6,527 bases of DNA from an uncultured Arcobacter sp. (GCA_913062735.1 CAJXWI010000150.1:1-6527), one strand, 5' to 3'. Positions 1 through 5,566 are shown, counted from the stretch's first letter. The notes: generated by a model not told the origin, from the sequence alone. Made by a program: numbers and translations.

Positions 1-48
1 AGAGAATAAGGGCATGCACTTTTAATTTAATAAAAGATCATATATTAG

Positions 49-207
49 CTATTTAAGAACAAGCCAAATTGCATGAATTGAACCTGGAATGAAAAAAAGT
101 AGACAAAGTAAAACATTTATAAGCAGATCTTTTCCTGCACCTTTTGTTAGAAAAACGGCAAGAGGTGGTAAAAATATTGCCAATAAAATTAAAACGATTT
201 TATTCAT
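49..207 (-). CDS. Pmp3/YqaE-family small membrane protein
   Basis: This is a 52-residue reading frame, a usual size for the Pmp3/YqaE (UPF0057) family. The protein is almost entirely two hydrophobic helices (about residues 4-22 and 28-51) joined by a short charged loop with the residues TKGAGKD. Family hallmarks are visible: LPPLAVFL in the first helix and an N-V-L-L-C-L-L stretch running into IPGSIHAIW in the second. A GGAG ribosome binding site lies 7 bases before the ATG. Members sit in the inner membrane and in yeast and plants are linked to membrane potential and salt or cold stress; the bacterial role is poorly defined. It is transcribed leftwards, away from the 531-1192 pair. Identification rests on the motif pattern and is strong. 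The exact physiological role is not inferable here. Confidence 0.88.
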   Translation of the reverse strand: MNKIVLILLAIFLPPLAVFLTKGAGKDLLINVLLCLLFFIPGSIHAIWLVLK

Positions 208-389
208 AAAAAATCTCCAAAGTAAGTAGTAATTATTATATATTAATAATATAAAAGATTATATTATTGTTTTAATTAATATTAAATTAAATATAAACAT
301 TGAATTTTTGATTGTTTAGTTAGGATATGAAATTCTCTACAACATATTTAAGAGCAGATTTTTACAGAGAGTGAGATGGAAGTTGAACG

Positions 390-416
390 CCTTCAATAAG
401 ACAGCTTTGTTTCAAT
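390..416 (+). repeat. Left copy of a 27-base dispersed repeat
   Basis: This stretch begins CCTTCAA and matches 20 of 27 positions with 1255-1281 in the same orientation. Shared blocks are CCTTCAA, CAG, TTTG and TTC. It overlaps the right arm of a TTGAA-N4-TTCAA inverted repeat. Downstream, AATCAA and GAAA blocks recur as they do after the right copy, so this may be a shortened or decayed version of the longer hairpin element at 1255-1370. The biological role is unknown. Confidence 0.4.
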
Positions 417-430
417 CAAAAAAAAGAAAT

Positions 431-445
431 TGATAATTTTTATCA
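431..445. promoter_or_regulatory. Fur-box-like palindrome
   Basis: The bases read TGATAAT-T-TTTATCA. This agrees with the 7-1-7 Fur consensus TGATAATnATTATCA at 13 of 14 defined positions. It lies inside a perfect 17-base palindrome (TTGATAA-TTT-TTATCAA, 430-446). The site is about 50 bases upstream of the extended -10 at 493-501. It also overlaps a weaker -35-like TTGATA (430-435) that is 17 bases from GACAAT (453-458). If it is real, it would place the 531-1192 pair, or the divergent Pmp3-like gene, under iron control. AT-rich sequence produces such palindromes by chance, so this remains a candidate. Confidence 0.4.
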
Positions 446-492
446 AGAGTCAGACAATAATTAGTTAATTAATACATAATTATATTATTTAT

Positions 493-501
493 TGATATAC
501 T
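493..501 (+). promoter_or_regulatory. Extended -10 promoter for the 531-1192 pair
   Basis: The bases TGATATACT match the extended -10 form TGnTATAAT with one change in the hexamer. Sigma-70 promoters in Campylobacterota usually lack a conserved -35 and rely on this motif. A start of transcription near 508 would leave a leader of about 23 bases with the AGGA ribosome binding site of the first gene. Confidence 0.5.
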
Positions 502-530
502 GACTTAAATAAAACTATTAGGAAATTTAT

Positions 531-812
531 ATGGAAATATTTCACTTATTTGCACCTCCGATTTATTGGAGTGATGAAATAAAATTATTCGACCATTGTT
601 CAGGGAAAATGTCAGTAAAACTTGATTTTGATACAGAAGCAATGGGACCTTCAACTTTTAGTATCAGAATACATTTGCCAACAAGCTTCACCCCAATTGA
701 ATTTATTGGACCTGCAAACAAGGTTATTGAACTTCCTGAAGAGTGTTTTTATTTAAAAGTAAGTCTCAAAAGTCATTTTACAGGACAGCAAATCATATGC
801 AAAGTAAGTTAA
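531..812 (+). CDS. Hypothetical 93-residue protein
   Basis: I do not recognise this protein. It has no signal peptide or membrane segment and is probably cytoplasmic. Its sequence alternates short hydrophobic and polar stretches (for example SIRIHLPTSF and YLKVSLKSHF), which suggests a small beta-rich fold. The N-terminus carries an APPIYWSDEI stretch. Cysteines occur at residues 23, 72 and 90. An AGGA ribosome binding site 7 bases before the ATG and an extended -10 at 493-501 support expression. Only 11 bases separate its stop from the lipoprotein gene at 824, so the two are very likely co-transcribed. It could be a partner of that lipoprotein, a member of an unknown family, or a narrowly distributed orphan. 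Confidence 0.6.
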   Translation: MEIFHLFAPPIYWSDEIKLFDHCSGKMSVKLDFDTEAMGPSTFSIRIHLPTSFTPIEFIGPANKVIELPEECFYLKVSLKSHFTGQQIICKVS

Positions 813-823
813 AAGGAAAAAAT

Positions 824-1192
824 ATGTTTAAATTTATTTTTGTATTTTGTATACTCTTTATAGTATCTTGTTCTTCTTCAAATACTTTTTTTGTTATAGA
901 AGATACAATGTCTTTAACTTGTAAAGATATAGAAAAAGTTAATAAGTTCAAGGAAAAATCTATTTTTCTGACTTATAATAAAAAAGGAAGTGAAAAATTT
1001 AAGAAATTGACCAAAAAAAGTAATATTGGTAAAAACTTGGGGTTAATTATTAATGATAAAGTAATATTTTTTAATTTAAAAATTAGAGGAACATTAGGCG
1101 AAAGTAACTTTAATAAAATCCTCTTATCTGCTAAAAAGAAAGAAGATTTAGAGCTACTTTTTAATCATTTCAATAATTGTAAATTAAACTAA
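824..1192 (+). CDS. Small lipoprotein with a SecD P1-head-like domain
   Basis: The 122-residue product starts at ATG 824, chosen because AAAGGA lies 6 bases upstream and the protein then begins with a lipoprotein signal. Residues 1-15 are hydrophobic and end in the lipobox IVSC, so Cys16 would be lipidated. Serine follows at +2, compatible with outer-membrane sorting. From about residue 46 to 116 the pattern matches the SecD/SecDF P1 head subdomain: a beta strand (SIFLTYN), then G-S-E-K-F-K-K-L-T, then N-I-G-K-N-L-G-L-I-I-N-D-K-V-I, and a C-terminal acidic helix after KKKED. In SecD this domain is periplasmic and contacts translocating protein; here it stands alone with none of the transmembrane segments. 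Cys33 and Cys119 could form a disulfide. It follows an unrecognised gene by 11 bases in an apparent operon. The domain call is from pattern memory and is fairly firm; the function is unknown. Confidence 0.78.
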   Translation: MFKFIFVFCILFIVSCSSSNTFFVIEDTMSLTCKDIEKVNKFKEKSIFLTYNKKGSEKFKKLTKKSNIGKNLGLIINDKVIFFNLKIRGTLGESNFNKILLSAKKKEDLELLFNHFNNCKLN

Positions 1193-1254
1193 CGATTATT
1201 TGTTTATGTAAATAAACGTTGTTCATCCAATTTATATGCCACATTATCATTATC

Positions 1255-1281
1255 CCTTCAACAACGCAGTTTTGCTTCTTT
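1255..1281 (+). repeat. Right copy of a 27-base dispersed repeat
   Basis: This copy matches 390-416 at 20 of 27 positions in the same orientation. It runs directly into the hairpin-containing block at 1285-1306, which suggests that it is the more complete version of the element. The two copies bracket the 531-1192 gene pair about 865 bases apart. Confidence 0.4.
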
Positions 1282-1368
1282 GTCTCTTTCTTGTAATCAA
1301 GAAAGATGTCGAAACGCAGTGACTAAATTCTGTTTGCAAACAAAAAGATTGAATGCGCTAGCTTCAAT
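1264..1368. repeat. Cluster of inverted and direct repeats (REP-like element)
   Basis: ACGCAGT occurs at 1264-1270 and again at 1314-1320. Between them lies a 9-base stem with a 4-base loop: TCTTTCTTG-TAAT-CAAGAAAGA at 1285-1306. Downstream are a perfect 12-base palindrome TGTTTGCAAACA (1331-1342) and an inverted repeat ATTGAA-N9-TTCAAT (1348-1368) around GCTAGC. No stem is followed by a T-run on either strand, so these are not ordinary intrinsic terminators. The mixture resembles a dispersed palindromic intergenic element or the remains of a small non-autonomous mobile element. A structured RNA is also possible. Confidence 0.45.
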
Positions 1369-1444
1369 GAGCTCTAAAAATGGAATTTTGAATCTACAAA
1401 ACTAATCTTTCTTTTTCTTAATAACATAAAAATATAATATTAAA

Positions 1445-1453
1445 TGCTATATA
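1445..1453 (+). promoter_or_regulatory. Possible promoter of the HD-domain gene
   Basis: TGCTATATA resembles an extended -10 with 4 of 6 hexamer matches. TATAAT at 1433-1438 is an alternative. Either would give a leader of about 70-90 bases before ATG 1528. The surrounding sequence is so AT-rich that neither assignment is firm. Confidence 0.22.
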
Positions 1454-1527
1454 AATAATACTAATAATTATAAATATTAACAATTATATGGATAGTATGT
1501 TTCTTGAAAAATATGAAGGAGATAAAT

Positions 1528-2109
1528 ATGTCAGAAAAACTATCAAATATTACAGACTTTTTTATTGAGCTTGATTCCTTAAAATTAATTAATCGACGTA
1601 CCTATATTGACGGATGGCTTAGAGTTGAGAATTCAGCTGAACATTCTTGGCATTTGGCAATGGCTTGTTGGTCACTTTCAAGAACGTTAAAACTTGATTT
1701 ATCAGAAGAGAAGTTATTAAAATTAGCCTTAGTACATGATCTTGGAGAAATAGACGCAGGAGATACTTTTCTTTATTCAAAAAACAGAAGTAAAGCTCAT
1801 ATAGCAGAAAGAGAATGTGTATTACGTTTAGAATCTCATGAGGGTAATGGAATTTCTAATTTATGTGAATTATGGGAAGAACAAGAAAGTGGAGATAGTA
1901 TTGAGCGTAAGTTATTAAAAACAGTTGATAGGTTATTACCTTTTATTCATAATATTTCTAGTGAGGGAAAAACGTGGAAAGAATTAGGAATCAAAAAAAA
2001 ACAAGTTTTACAAGCACATGCTTTTATTAAAAATGATTTCTCTGAAATTCATGATTGGATGCTTTTAGAAATAGAAGAAGCAGTGAATAAAGGTTGGATC
2101 CAGAGTTAG
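1528..2109 (+). CDS. HD-domain phosphohydrolase, YfbR/HDDC2-like 5'-nucleotidase
   Basis: The 193-residue protein spans the normal length of the HD_3 group (E. coli YfbR and human HDDC2 are about 200). Start ATG 1528 is chosen because AAGGAG lies 6 bases upstream, whereas the longer frame from TTG 1504 would begin before this site. The metal-binding residues are all present: His39 (AEHSWH), His70-Asp71 (LVHDLGE) and Asp134 (KTVDRLLP). Glu74 corresponds to the conserved acidic residue after the HD pair, and the N-terminal LKLINR segment also matches YfbR. Such enzymes remove the 5' phosphate from deoxynucleoside monophosphates using a divalent metal in the cytoplasm. Substrate specificity cannot be read from the sequence. 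The gene stands alone between two long non-coding stretches. Confidence 0.85.
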   Translation: MSEKLSNITDFFIELDSLKLINRRTYIDGWLRVENSAEHSWHLAMACWSLSRTLKLDLSEEKLLKLALVHDLGEIDAGDTFLYSKNRSKAHIAERECVLRLESHEGNGISNLCELWEEQESGDSIERKLLKTVDRLLPFIHNISSEGKTWKELGIKKKQVLQAHAFIKNDFSEIHDWMLLEIEEAVNKGWIQS

Positions 2110-2111
2110 AC

Positions 2112-2285
2112 TTAATTTGGGCACTTATCACCTTGATAAATATACTCCTCATATGTAATCGTAACATACTTAATAAAAACGGCACCTTTCTTTAAACTAC
2201 TATAATTATCAAAAGATTATGAAGCTCTTAGAGTATAGAAATATGTGGTAACTTCTCTTTCCCTTGAAGAAAAAAACTTCTCAGC
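2112..2285 (-). pseudogene. C-terminal remnant of an unidentified protein gene
   Basis: Read on the minus strand, 58 codons in one frame look protein-like but are split by a TAA at 2217-2219. The upstream 22 codons read A-E-K-F-F-S-S-R-E-R-E-V-T-T-Y-F-Y-T-L and on. The downstream 34 codons include SSLKKGAVFIKYVTITYEEY and end in GDKCPN before the final stop at 2112-2114. No start codon or ribosome binding site precedes it, and stops crowd the frame above 2285. I do not recognise the family. The alternating beta-strand pattern and clean C-terminus suggest a truncated and nonsense-mutated gene, but a chance frame cannot be excluded. Confidence 0.38.
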
Positions 2286-2473
2286 TTAAAAAATTACTTA
2301 AGTTGAATAATAAGTTTTTATTTACAGTTTAGCCCCCTTAATTTAGTGTACCTTTAGCTAATTTTAGAAAACCATAAATATTATAAAACCTAGAAAGGTG
2401 GTATATAGAAGATAAAACTCTTAGTATTATTAGCTAAAATTATTTATACATATCTATTTTATTTTTCTTATTA

Positions 2474-2479
2474 TATAAT
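2474..2479 (+). promoter_or_regulatory. -10 element of the Sel1-repeat gene
   Basis: This is a perfect TATAAT about 36 bases before the ATG, with T-rich sequence upstream (2456-2472) and no recognisable -35, as is usual for Campylobacterota promoters. The ribosome binding site AAGGA (2504-2508) is 6 bases before the start. AT-richness limits confidence. Confidence 0.35.
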
Positions 2480-2514
2480 TATATAACTTATTAATCCAAT
2501 GATAAGGATAAAAA

Positions 2515-3363
2515 ATGAAAAAATTATTTTTAATGATTCTAATAATTATCGGAAGTATAAGCGCTAATATTACATCTAGTAGTGTAGATATATATTCTAG
2601 TGTGAATAAAGAAAAGACAATAAATCAAGGGTTAAATATTTGTGATGGGGCTTCTTTTGATTCTTGTTATAAGAGCGCTTTGCTTTATTATATAGGAGAA
2701 ATTGGAACAAAAGATAGAAAAAAAGTTTCAACAACAGAAAAACGTTACTTAAGTGATTGTGATGATGGAATAGCTGCTAGTTGTTATAATTTAGCACAAC
2801 TATATAATTTAGGTAACGGAGTAGAAAAAGATAGACGAAAAGCTGCAAAGTTTTATTCAAAAGCTTGTGATGGTGGAGTTGCCGTTGGTTGTTATAATAT
2901 GGCGCATATGTATAACAATGGAGATGGAATAGAACAAGATAAAGAAAAAGCTGCACAATTTTATTTCAAAGGCTGTGATGACGGCTATGCTATTTCTTGT
3001 TACAACTTAGCTCATATGTACAGTAACGGTGATGGTATAAAAGAAGATAAAAATATGGCAGTAAAACTTTATAAAAAAGCCTGTGCTTCTGATTACGCAA
3101 TTTCTTGTTTCAACTTAGGTATTTTATATGATAAGGGAACAGGAGTAGAACAAGATAGGAATAAAGCTGCAAAACTTTACTCCAAAGCTTGTGCTAGTGG
3201 AGTTGGTGTTGCTTGTTATAACTTAGGCCTGCTATATGCTTATGGAAAAGGAGTCATGCAAAACTTAAGTATCGCAAAAGAATTATTTGGAATAGCCTGT
3301 GAGTCTGGTTATACAAATGGCTGTATAAATTACAAAATCTTAAAAGAACAAGGTATTAATTAA
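2515..3363 (+). CDS. Secreted Sel1-repeat, cysteine-patterned (Hcp-like) protein
   Basis: The 282-residue protein begins with a signal peptide (KK at positions 2-3, hydrophobic core to about 13, likely cleavage after SISA near residue 17), so it is exported to the periplasm or beyond. The rest is a chain of Sel1-like helical repeats. Seven cysteine pairs with eight-residue spacing are visible: 43/51, 82/90, 118/126, 154/162, 190/198, 226/234 and 262/270. From the second pair on, units recur every 36 residues. Each carries C-Y-N-L-A-x-x-Y, then G-x-G-(I/V)-x-x-D, then K-A-A-x-x-Y-x-K-x-C. In Helicobacter cysteine-rich proteins such pairs form a disulfide within each repeat. The fold is a protein-binding solenoid; some Hcp proteins bind beta-lactams or act on host cells, but no enzymatic role should be assumed. 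It lies 109 bases upstream of mltF in the same direction. Confidence 0.88.
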   Translation: MKKLFLMILIIIGSISANITSSSVDIYSSVNKEKTINQGLNICDGASFDSCYKSALLYYIGEIGTKDRKKVSTTEKRYLSDCDDGIAASCYNLAQLYNLGNGVEKDRRKAAKFYSKACDGGVAVGCYNMAHMYNNGDGIEQDKEKAAQFYFKGCDDGYAISCYNLAHMYSNGDGIKEDKNMAVKLYKKACASDYAISCFNLGILYDKGTGVEQDRNKAAKLYSKACASGVGVACYNLGLLYAYGKGVMQNLSIAKELFGIACESGYTNGCINYKILKEQGIN

Positions 3364-3383
3364 GGTTATAAGCTTTTTTATTT

Positions 3384-3411
3384 AAAAAACTGTTTTGCTA
3401 TAGTGTTTTTT
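3384..3411 (+). terminator. Weak terminator-like hairpin after the Sel1-repeat gene
   Basis: AAAAAAC (3384-3390) can pair with GTTTTTT (3405-3411) around a 14-base loop, about 20 bases past the stop codon. The stem is almost all A-T pairs and the T-run is inside it, so termination would be inefficient. It would at least partly separate the Sel1-repeat gene from mltF, which has its own promoter candidate. Confidence 0.25.
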
Positions 3412-3458
3412 AGCTGGGGATTGATTGTACTTAATAATTATAAATTTTATTTATCTTT

Positions 3459-3467
3459 TGCTATACT
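3459..3467 (+). promoter_or_regulatory. Extended -10 promoter adjacent to the mltF start
   Basis: TGCTATACT matches the extended -10 motif TGnTATAAT with one hexamer change. The hexamer ends at 3467, so transcription would start near 3473-3475, on the ATG itself. No purine-rich ribosome binding site lies between the motif and the ATG. Together these point to a leaderless mRNA. Confidence 0.45.
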
Positions 3468-3472
3468 TATAT

Positions 3473-4888
3473 ATGAATAATTTTTTAAGATATTTTTTAG
3501 TAGCCATACTATTCTTTTTTATAGGATATAGCTTCCAAGATAAATATACAGCTTCATTTATAAAAGAGATTTTACCCTTTTCTAAACTTGAAGAAATAAA
3601 AAATAAAAAACAATTGCATGCTATTGTTGTTAACTCACCTACTGTGTATTATTATGGTCACAGCAAAAAAGAAGGCTTTGAGTATGAGTTATTAAAAGCT
3701 TATGCTTCTGATATAGGGGTTGAACTCAAGCTAAAAGTAGTTTCTACAATATCAGAAGCCTTAAAACTTAGCAAAACAGGTTTTGGAGATATTACTTCAG
3801 CTGCAATTACAAGAACGGTACAAAGAGAAAATGAATATATTTTTGGTCCTTCTTATTATCAAGTACAACAGCAAGTTATTTGTAGTCGTAAACTTTTTAA
3901 AAAAGGAAAGTTTCCAAATGCTTTAGAGGATTTAATTGGTTTAAGTATTATGGTTGGAGAAAGTACCTCTTATGAAAGAAGTTTAATCGAAGCAAAAGAG
4001 AAGAGCCCAGATATTGTGTATTCTATTAGTTCTGAATTTTCTTCAAGTCAGCTTTTAGAGATGGTCTCAAAAGATAAAATTGATTGTACAATTGCTGATA
4101 GTAATATATTCTCAATAAACCAGAGATACTTTCCTTCTTTGTCTTTTGCTTTCTCAATTAGTGAAAGAGAATCTCTTTCTTGGGTTCTTAGAGAAAACAG
4201 TGATACTCTTATAAATGATATGTACAGATGGTTAAATACCTATATCCAAAATGGCGAGATGGCAAAACTAAAAGATAAATATTATGGACATATCAATATA
4301 TTTGATTATTATAATACGGTAGTTTTTCATAAAAGAATCAAATCAAGATTGCCAAAATACAGAAAGTATTTTATAGATGCTGCAAAAAAGAATGATATCT
4401 CATGGATATATTTAGCTGCACAATCTTATCAAGAATCACATTGGAACACAAAAGCTAGAAGTTATACAGGCGTTAGAGGTATTATGATGTTAACACGTCC
4501 TACAGCTAAAGCCGTTGGTGTTAAAAACAGATTAAATGCTAAAGAAAACATTTTTGGTGGGGCTAAATATATGGCTAAGATGATAAAAGATGTGCCCCAA
4601 GATGTAAAAAATAAAGATGATAGACTGAAGTTTGCACTAGCTGCATACAATGTGGGAATGGGTCATATTCGTGATGCTAGGATATTAGCAAAACGCTTGC
4701 ATAAAAATCCAAACTCATGGTTAGATATACGAGAAATATTGCCTTTATTAACTCAAAAAAAATACTATAGAACACTTAAATATGGGTATGCCAGAGGTGC
4801 AGAACCTGTTAAATATGTTGATGGTATAAGTGAGTATGCAAATATTTTAAATCAAGCATTAAAAAAACAAGAACAGAATTTACCTTAG
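3473..4888 (+). CDS. mltF: Membrane-bound lytic murein transglycosylase F
   Basis: This 471-residue protein has the two-domain MltF layout. Residues 1-20 are a hydrophobic anchor or signal (LRYFLVAILFFFIGY) without a lipobox. Residues about 48-272 form an extracellular-solute-binding-type domain, with typical features such as AAITRTVQREN followed by FGPSYYQVQQQ. Residues about 290-460 are a lytic transglycosylase domain, with the catalytic Glu321 in YQESHW, then GVRGIMMLT (333-341) and ALAAYNVGMGH (388-398). The enzyme cleaves the MurNAc-GlcNAc bond of peptidoglycan to give 1,6-anhydro products in the periplasm; in other bacteria the solute-binding domain binds peptides or amino acids and modulates activity. 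The start at ATG 3473 gives a standard signal. An in-frame TTG at 3425 would add 16 hydrophobic residues, with a GGGGA 4 bases upstream, and is less likely. Confidence 0.93.
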   Translation: MNNFLRYFLVAILFFFIGYSFQDKYTASFIKEILPFSKLEEIKNKKQLHAIVVNSPTVYYYGHSKKEGFEYELLKAYASDIGVELKLKVVSTISEALKLSKTGFGDITSAAITRTVQRENEYIFGPSYYQVQQQVICSRKLFKKGKFPNALEDLIGLSIMVGESTSYERSLIEAKEKSPDIVYSISSEFSSSQLLEMVSKDKIDCTIADSNIFSINQRYFPSLSFAFSISERESLSWVLRENSDTLINDMYRWLNTYIQNGEMAKLKDKYYGHINIFDYYNTVVFHKRIKSRLPKYRKYFIDAAKKNDISWIYLAAQSYQESHWNTKARSYTGVRGIMMLTRPTAKAVGVKNRLNAKENIFGGAKYMAKMIKDVPQDVKNKDDRLKFALAAYNVGMGHIRDARILAKRLHKNPNSWLDIREILPLLTQKKYYRTLKYGYARGAEPVKYVDGISEYANILNQALKKQEQNLP

Positions 4889-4889
4889 C

Positions 4890-4907
4890 GCATATTTAAA
4901 TATATGC
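4890..4907. terminator. Hairpin between convergent mltF and mdaB
   Basis: GCATAT-TTAAAT-ATATGC is a perfect 6-base stem immediately after the mltF stop codon (4886-4888), in the 72-base gap between converging genes. No strong T-run follows on either strand, so it is a weak candidate for bidirectional termination. Confidence 0.35.
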
Positions 4908-4960
4908 ATTTAAAAACTCGGAATCTATAGTAATAAAACTAAATTCGAAGCTAAAAGAAC

Positions 4961-5566
4961 CTAGAAATTGTCCTTTACATGATTTTTAAAGTTAAGAATA
5001 TCTTGTGTTCTGTCTTCTTCTTTAAATACATCGTATACAGCAAATGATGGTAGTTTTTCTAAGCCACAAAATTGAAATGTTTTATGTAAAGTTAGGGTTG
5101 ATTCATCTAAACTCAGACCATCAATAAATTCATTTTTATCATTAAATGCTGTTTCTGGAGCATTCCATGTTGTTGAAATCATATATTTTTTATCTGTTAG
5201 AATTCCACCACTTCCGTATTTTTGAGAAGAATCATCTCTTGTTCTTCCATCTCCTTTACTCATTGAACCTGATCCATAGCCAATTAAGAACACTCTATCT
5301 ATGTAACTTTTAAATGCACCTGGAACACCAAACCAATAAATAGGAGTTTGAACAAAAACAACATCCGCTGCTAAAATTTTATCATGCTCTGCCATCGCAT
5401 CAAATTTTTTATAAATTTCTGTCACACTTACTTCATAGCCTTTTTCTTCTAATATTTCTTTTGAATATTGAACTAAAGAGTTATTTAGTCTGTTTTGTCC
5501 TACACCTTCAAAAGCTTCATATCCATTAATAAGTAGAGCTTTTTTTCCATTTGCATTTTTTGTCAT
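4961..5566 (-). CDS. mdaB: NAD(P)H:quinone oxidoreductase, MdaB family
   Basis: The 201-residue flavoprotein matches E. coli MdaB closely in length and in its diagnostic segment: DGRTRDDSSQKYGSGG (residues 106-121) followed by KKYMISTTWNAP (126-137). The N-terminal strand KKALLINGYEAF and the Q-N-R-L-N-N segment form the flavin-phosphate region of a flavodoxin-like fold. TPIYWFGVPGAFKSYIDRVF (74-93) is the conserved flavin-site block. The enzyme is cytoplasmic and reduces quinones by two electrons with NADPH using FAD, avoiding semiquinones and oxygen radicals. In Helicobacter pylori MdaB protects against oxidative stress. AAAGGA lies 5 bases before the ATG. It lies 112 bases downstream of a same-strand TetR gene, with its own candidate promoter and operator in between, so the repressor probably controls it. 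Confidence 0.93.
   Translation of the reverse strand: MTKNANGKKALLINGYEAFEGVGQNRLNNSLVQYSKEILEEKGYEVSVTEIYKKFDAMAEHDKILAADVVFVQTPIYWFGVPGAFKSYIDRVFLIGYGSGSMSKGDGRTRDDSSQKYGSGGILTDKKYMISTTWNAPETAFNDKNEFIDGLSLDESTLTLHKTFQFCGLEKLPSFAVYDVFKEEDRTQDILNFKNHVKDNF

Larger units (their letters stand above)
208..530. other. AT-rich divergent intergenic region
   Basis: These 323 bases separate the leftward Pmp3-like gene from the rightward gene at 531 and must hold both promoters. TATAAT sequences on the minus strand (complement of 235-240 and 258-263) are possible -10 elements for the Pmp3-like gene, but base composition makes them weak evidence. A less AT-rich island at about 370-416 holds the left copy of a repeat and a TTGAA-CGCC-TTCAA inverted repeat. 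A Fur-box-like palindrome and an extended -10 are listed separately. I see no convincing reading frame. Confidence 0.6.
1193..1527. other. Intergenic region with hairpin-rich repeat
   Basis: These 335 bases contain no convincing gene. Close to the lipoprotein stop is an AU-rich hairpin (GTTTAT-GTAA-ATAAAC, 1202-1217) without a following T-run, so a weak terminator at best. CGTTGTT at 1217-1223 pairs with AACAACG at 1260-1266. The stretch 1255-1370 is less AT-rich than its surroundings and full of inverted repeats, listed separately. From about 1400 to 1500 the sequence is very AT-rich and should carry the promoter of the HD-domain gene. Confidence 0.55.
2110..2514. other. Long intergenic region with a decayed reading frame
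   Basis: The left part (2112-2285) carries a minus-strand coding remnant, listed separately. The middle (about 2320-2400) includes a CCCCCT run and TTAGTGTACC, but no reading frame or clear terminal repeat. The right part (2440-2514) is very AT-rich and contains the promoter region and ribosome binding site of the Sel1-repeat gene. I see no RNA gene. Confidence 0.5.

Noticed and set aside
19..36. CTTTTA-ATTTAA-TAAAAG hairpin as terminator of the Pmp3-like gene
   Set aside because: The stem is six bases and almost entirely A-T, with no T-run after it on the minus strand.
743..823. Upstream extension of the lipoprotein frame, overlapping the 531-812 gene
   Set aside because: ATG 824 has its own ribosome binding site and gives a clean lipoprotein signal; the extension would bury the signal behind 27 charged residues.
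1190..1281. Integron attC site formed by AACG/CGTT and CGTTGTT/AACAACG pairs
   Set aside because: The R' and R'' core motifs are not present in the right arrangement, and no integrase or matching second site was found.
1504..1527. TTG 1504 or ATG 1513 as start of the HD-domain gene
   Set aside because: The AAGGAG site at 1516-1521 lies inside this extension and is ideally placed for ATG 1528.
2321..2360. Possible insertion-sequence end around the CCCCCT and TTAGTGTACC stretch
   Set aside because: It is vaguely reminiscent of transposon ends, but no matching inverted end, target duplication or transposase remnant is visible.
4462..4650. 62-residue open frame on the minus strand inside mltF
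   Set aside because: It lies opposite the conserved catalytic domain of mltF, has no ribosome binding site and shows no family pattern; it is a shadow of the real gene.
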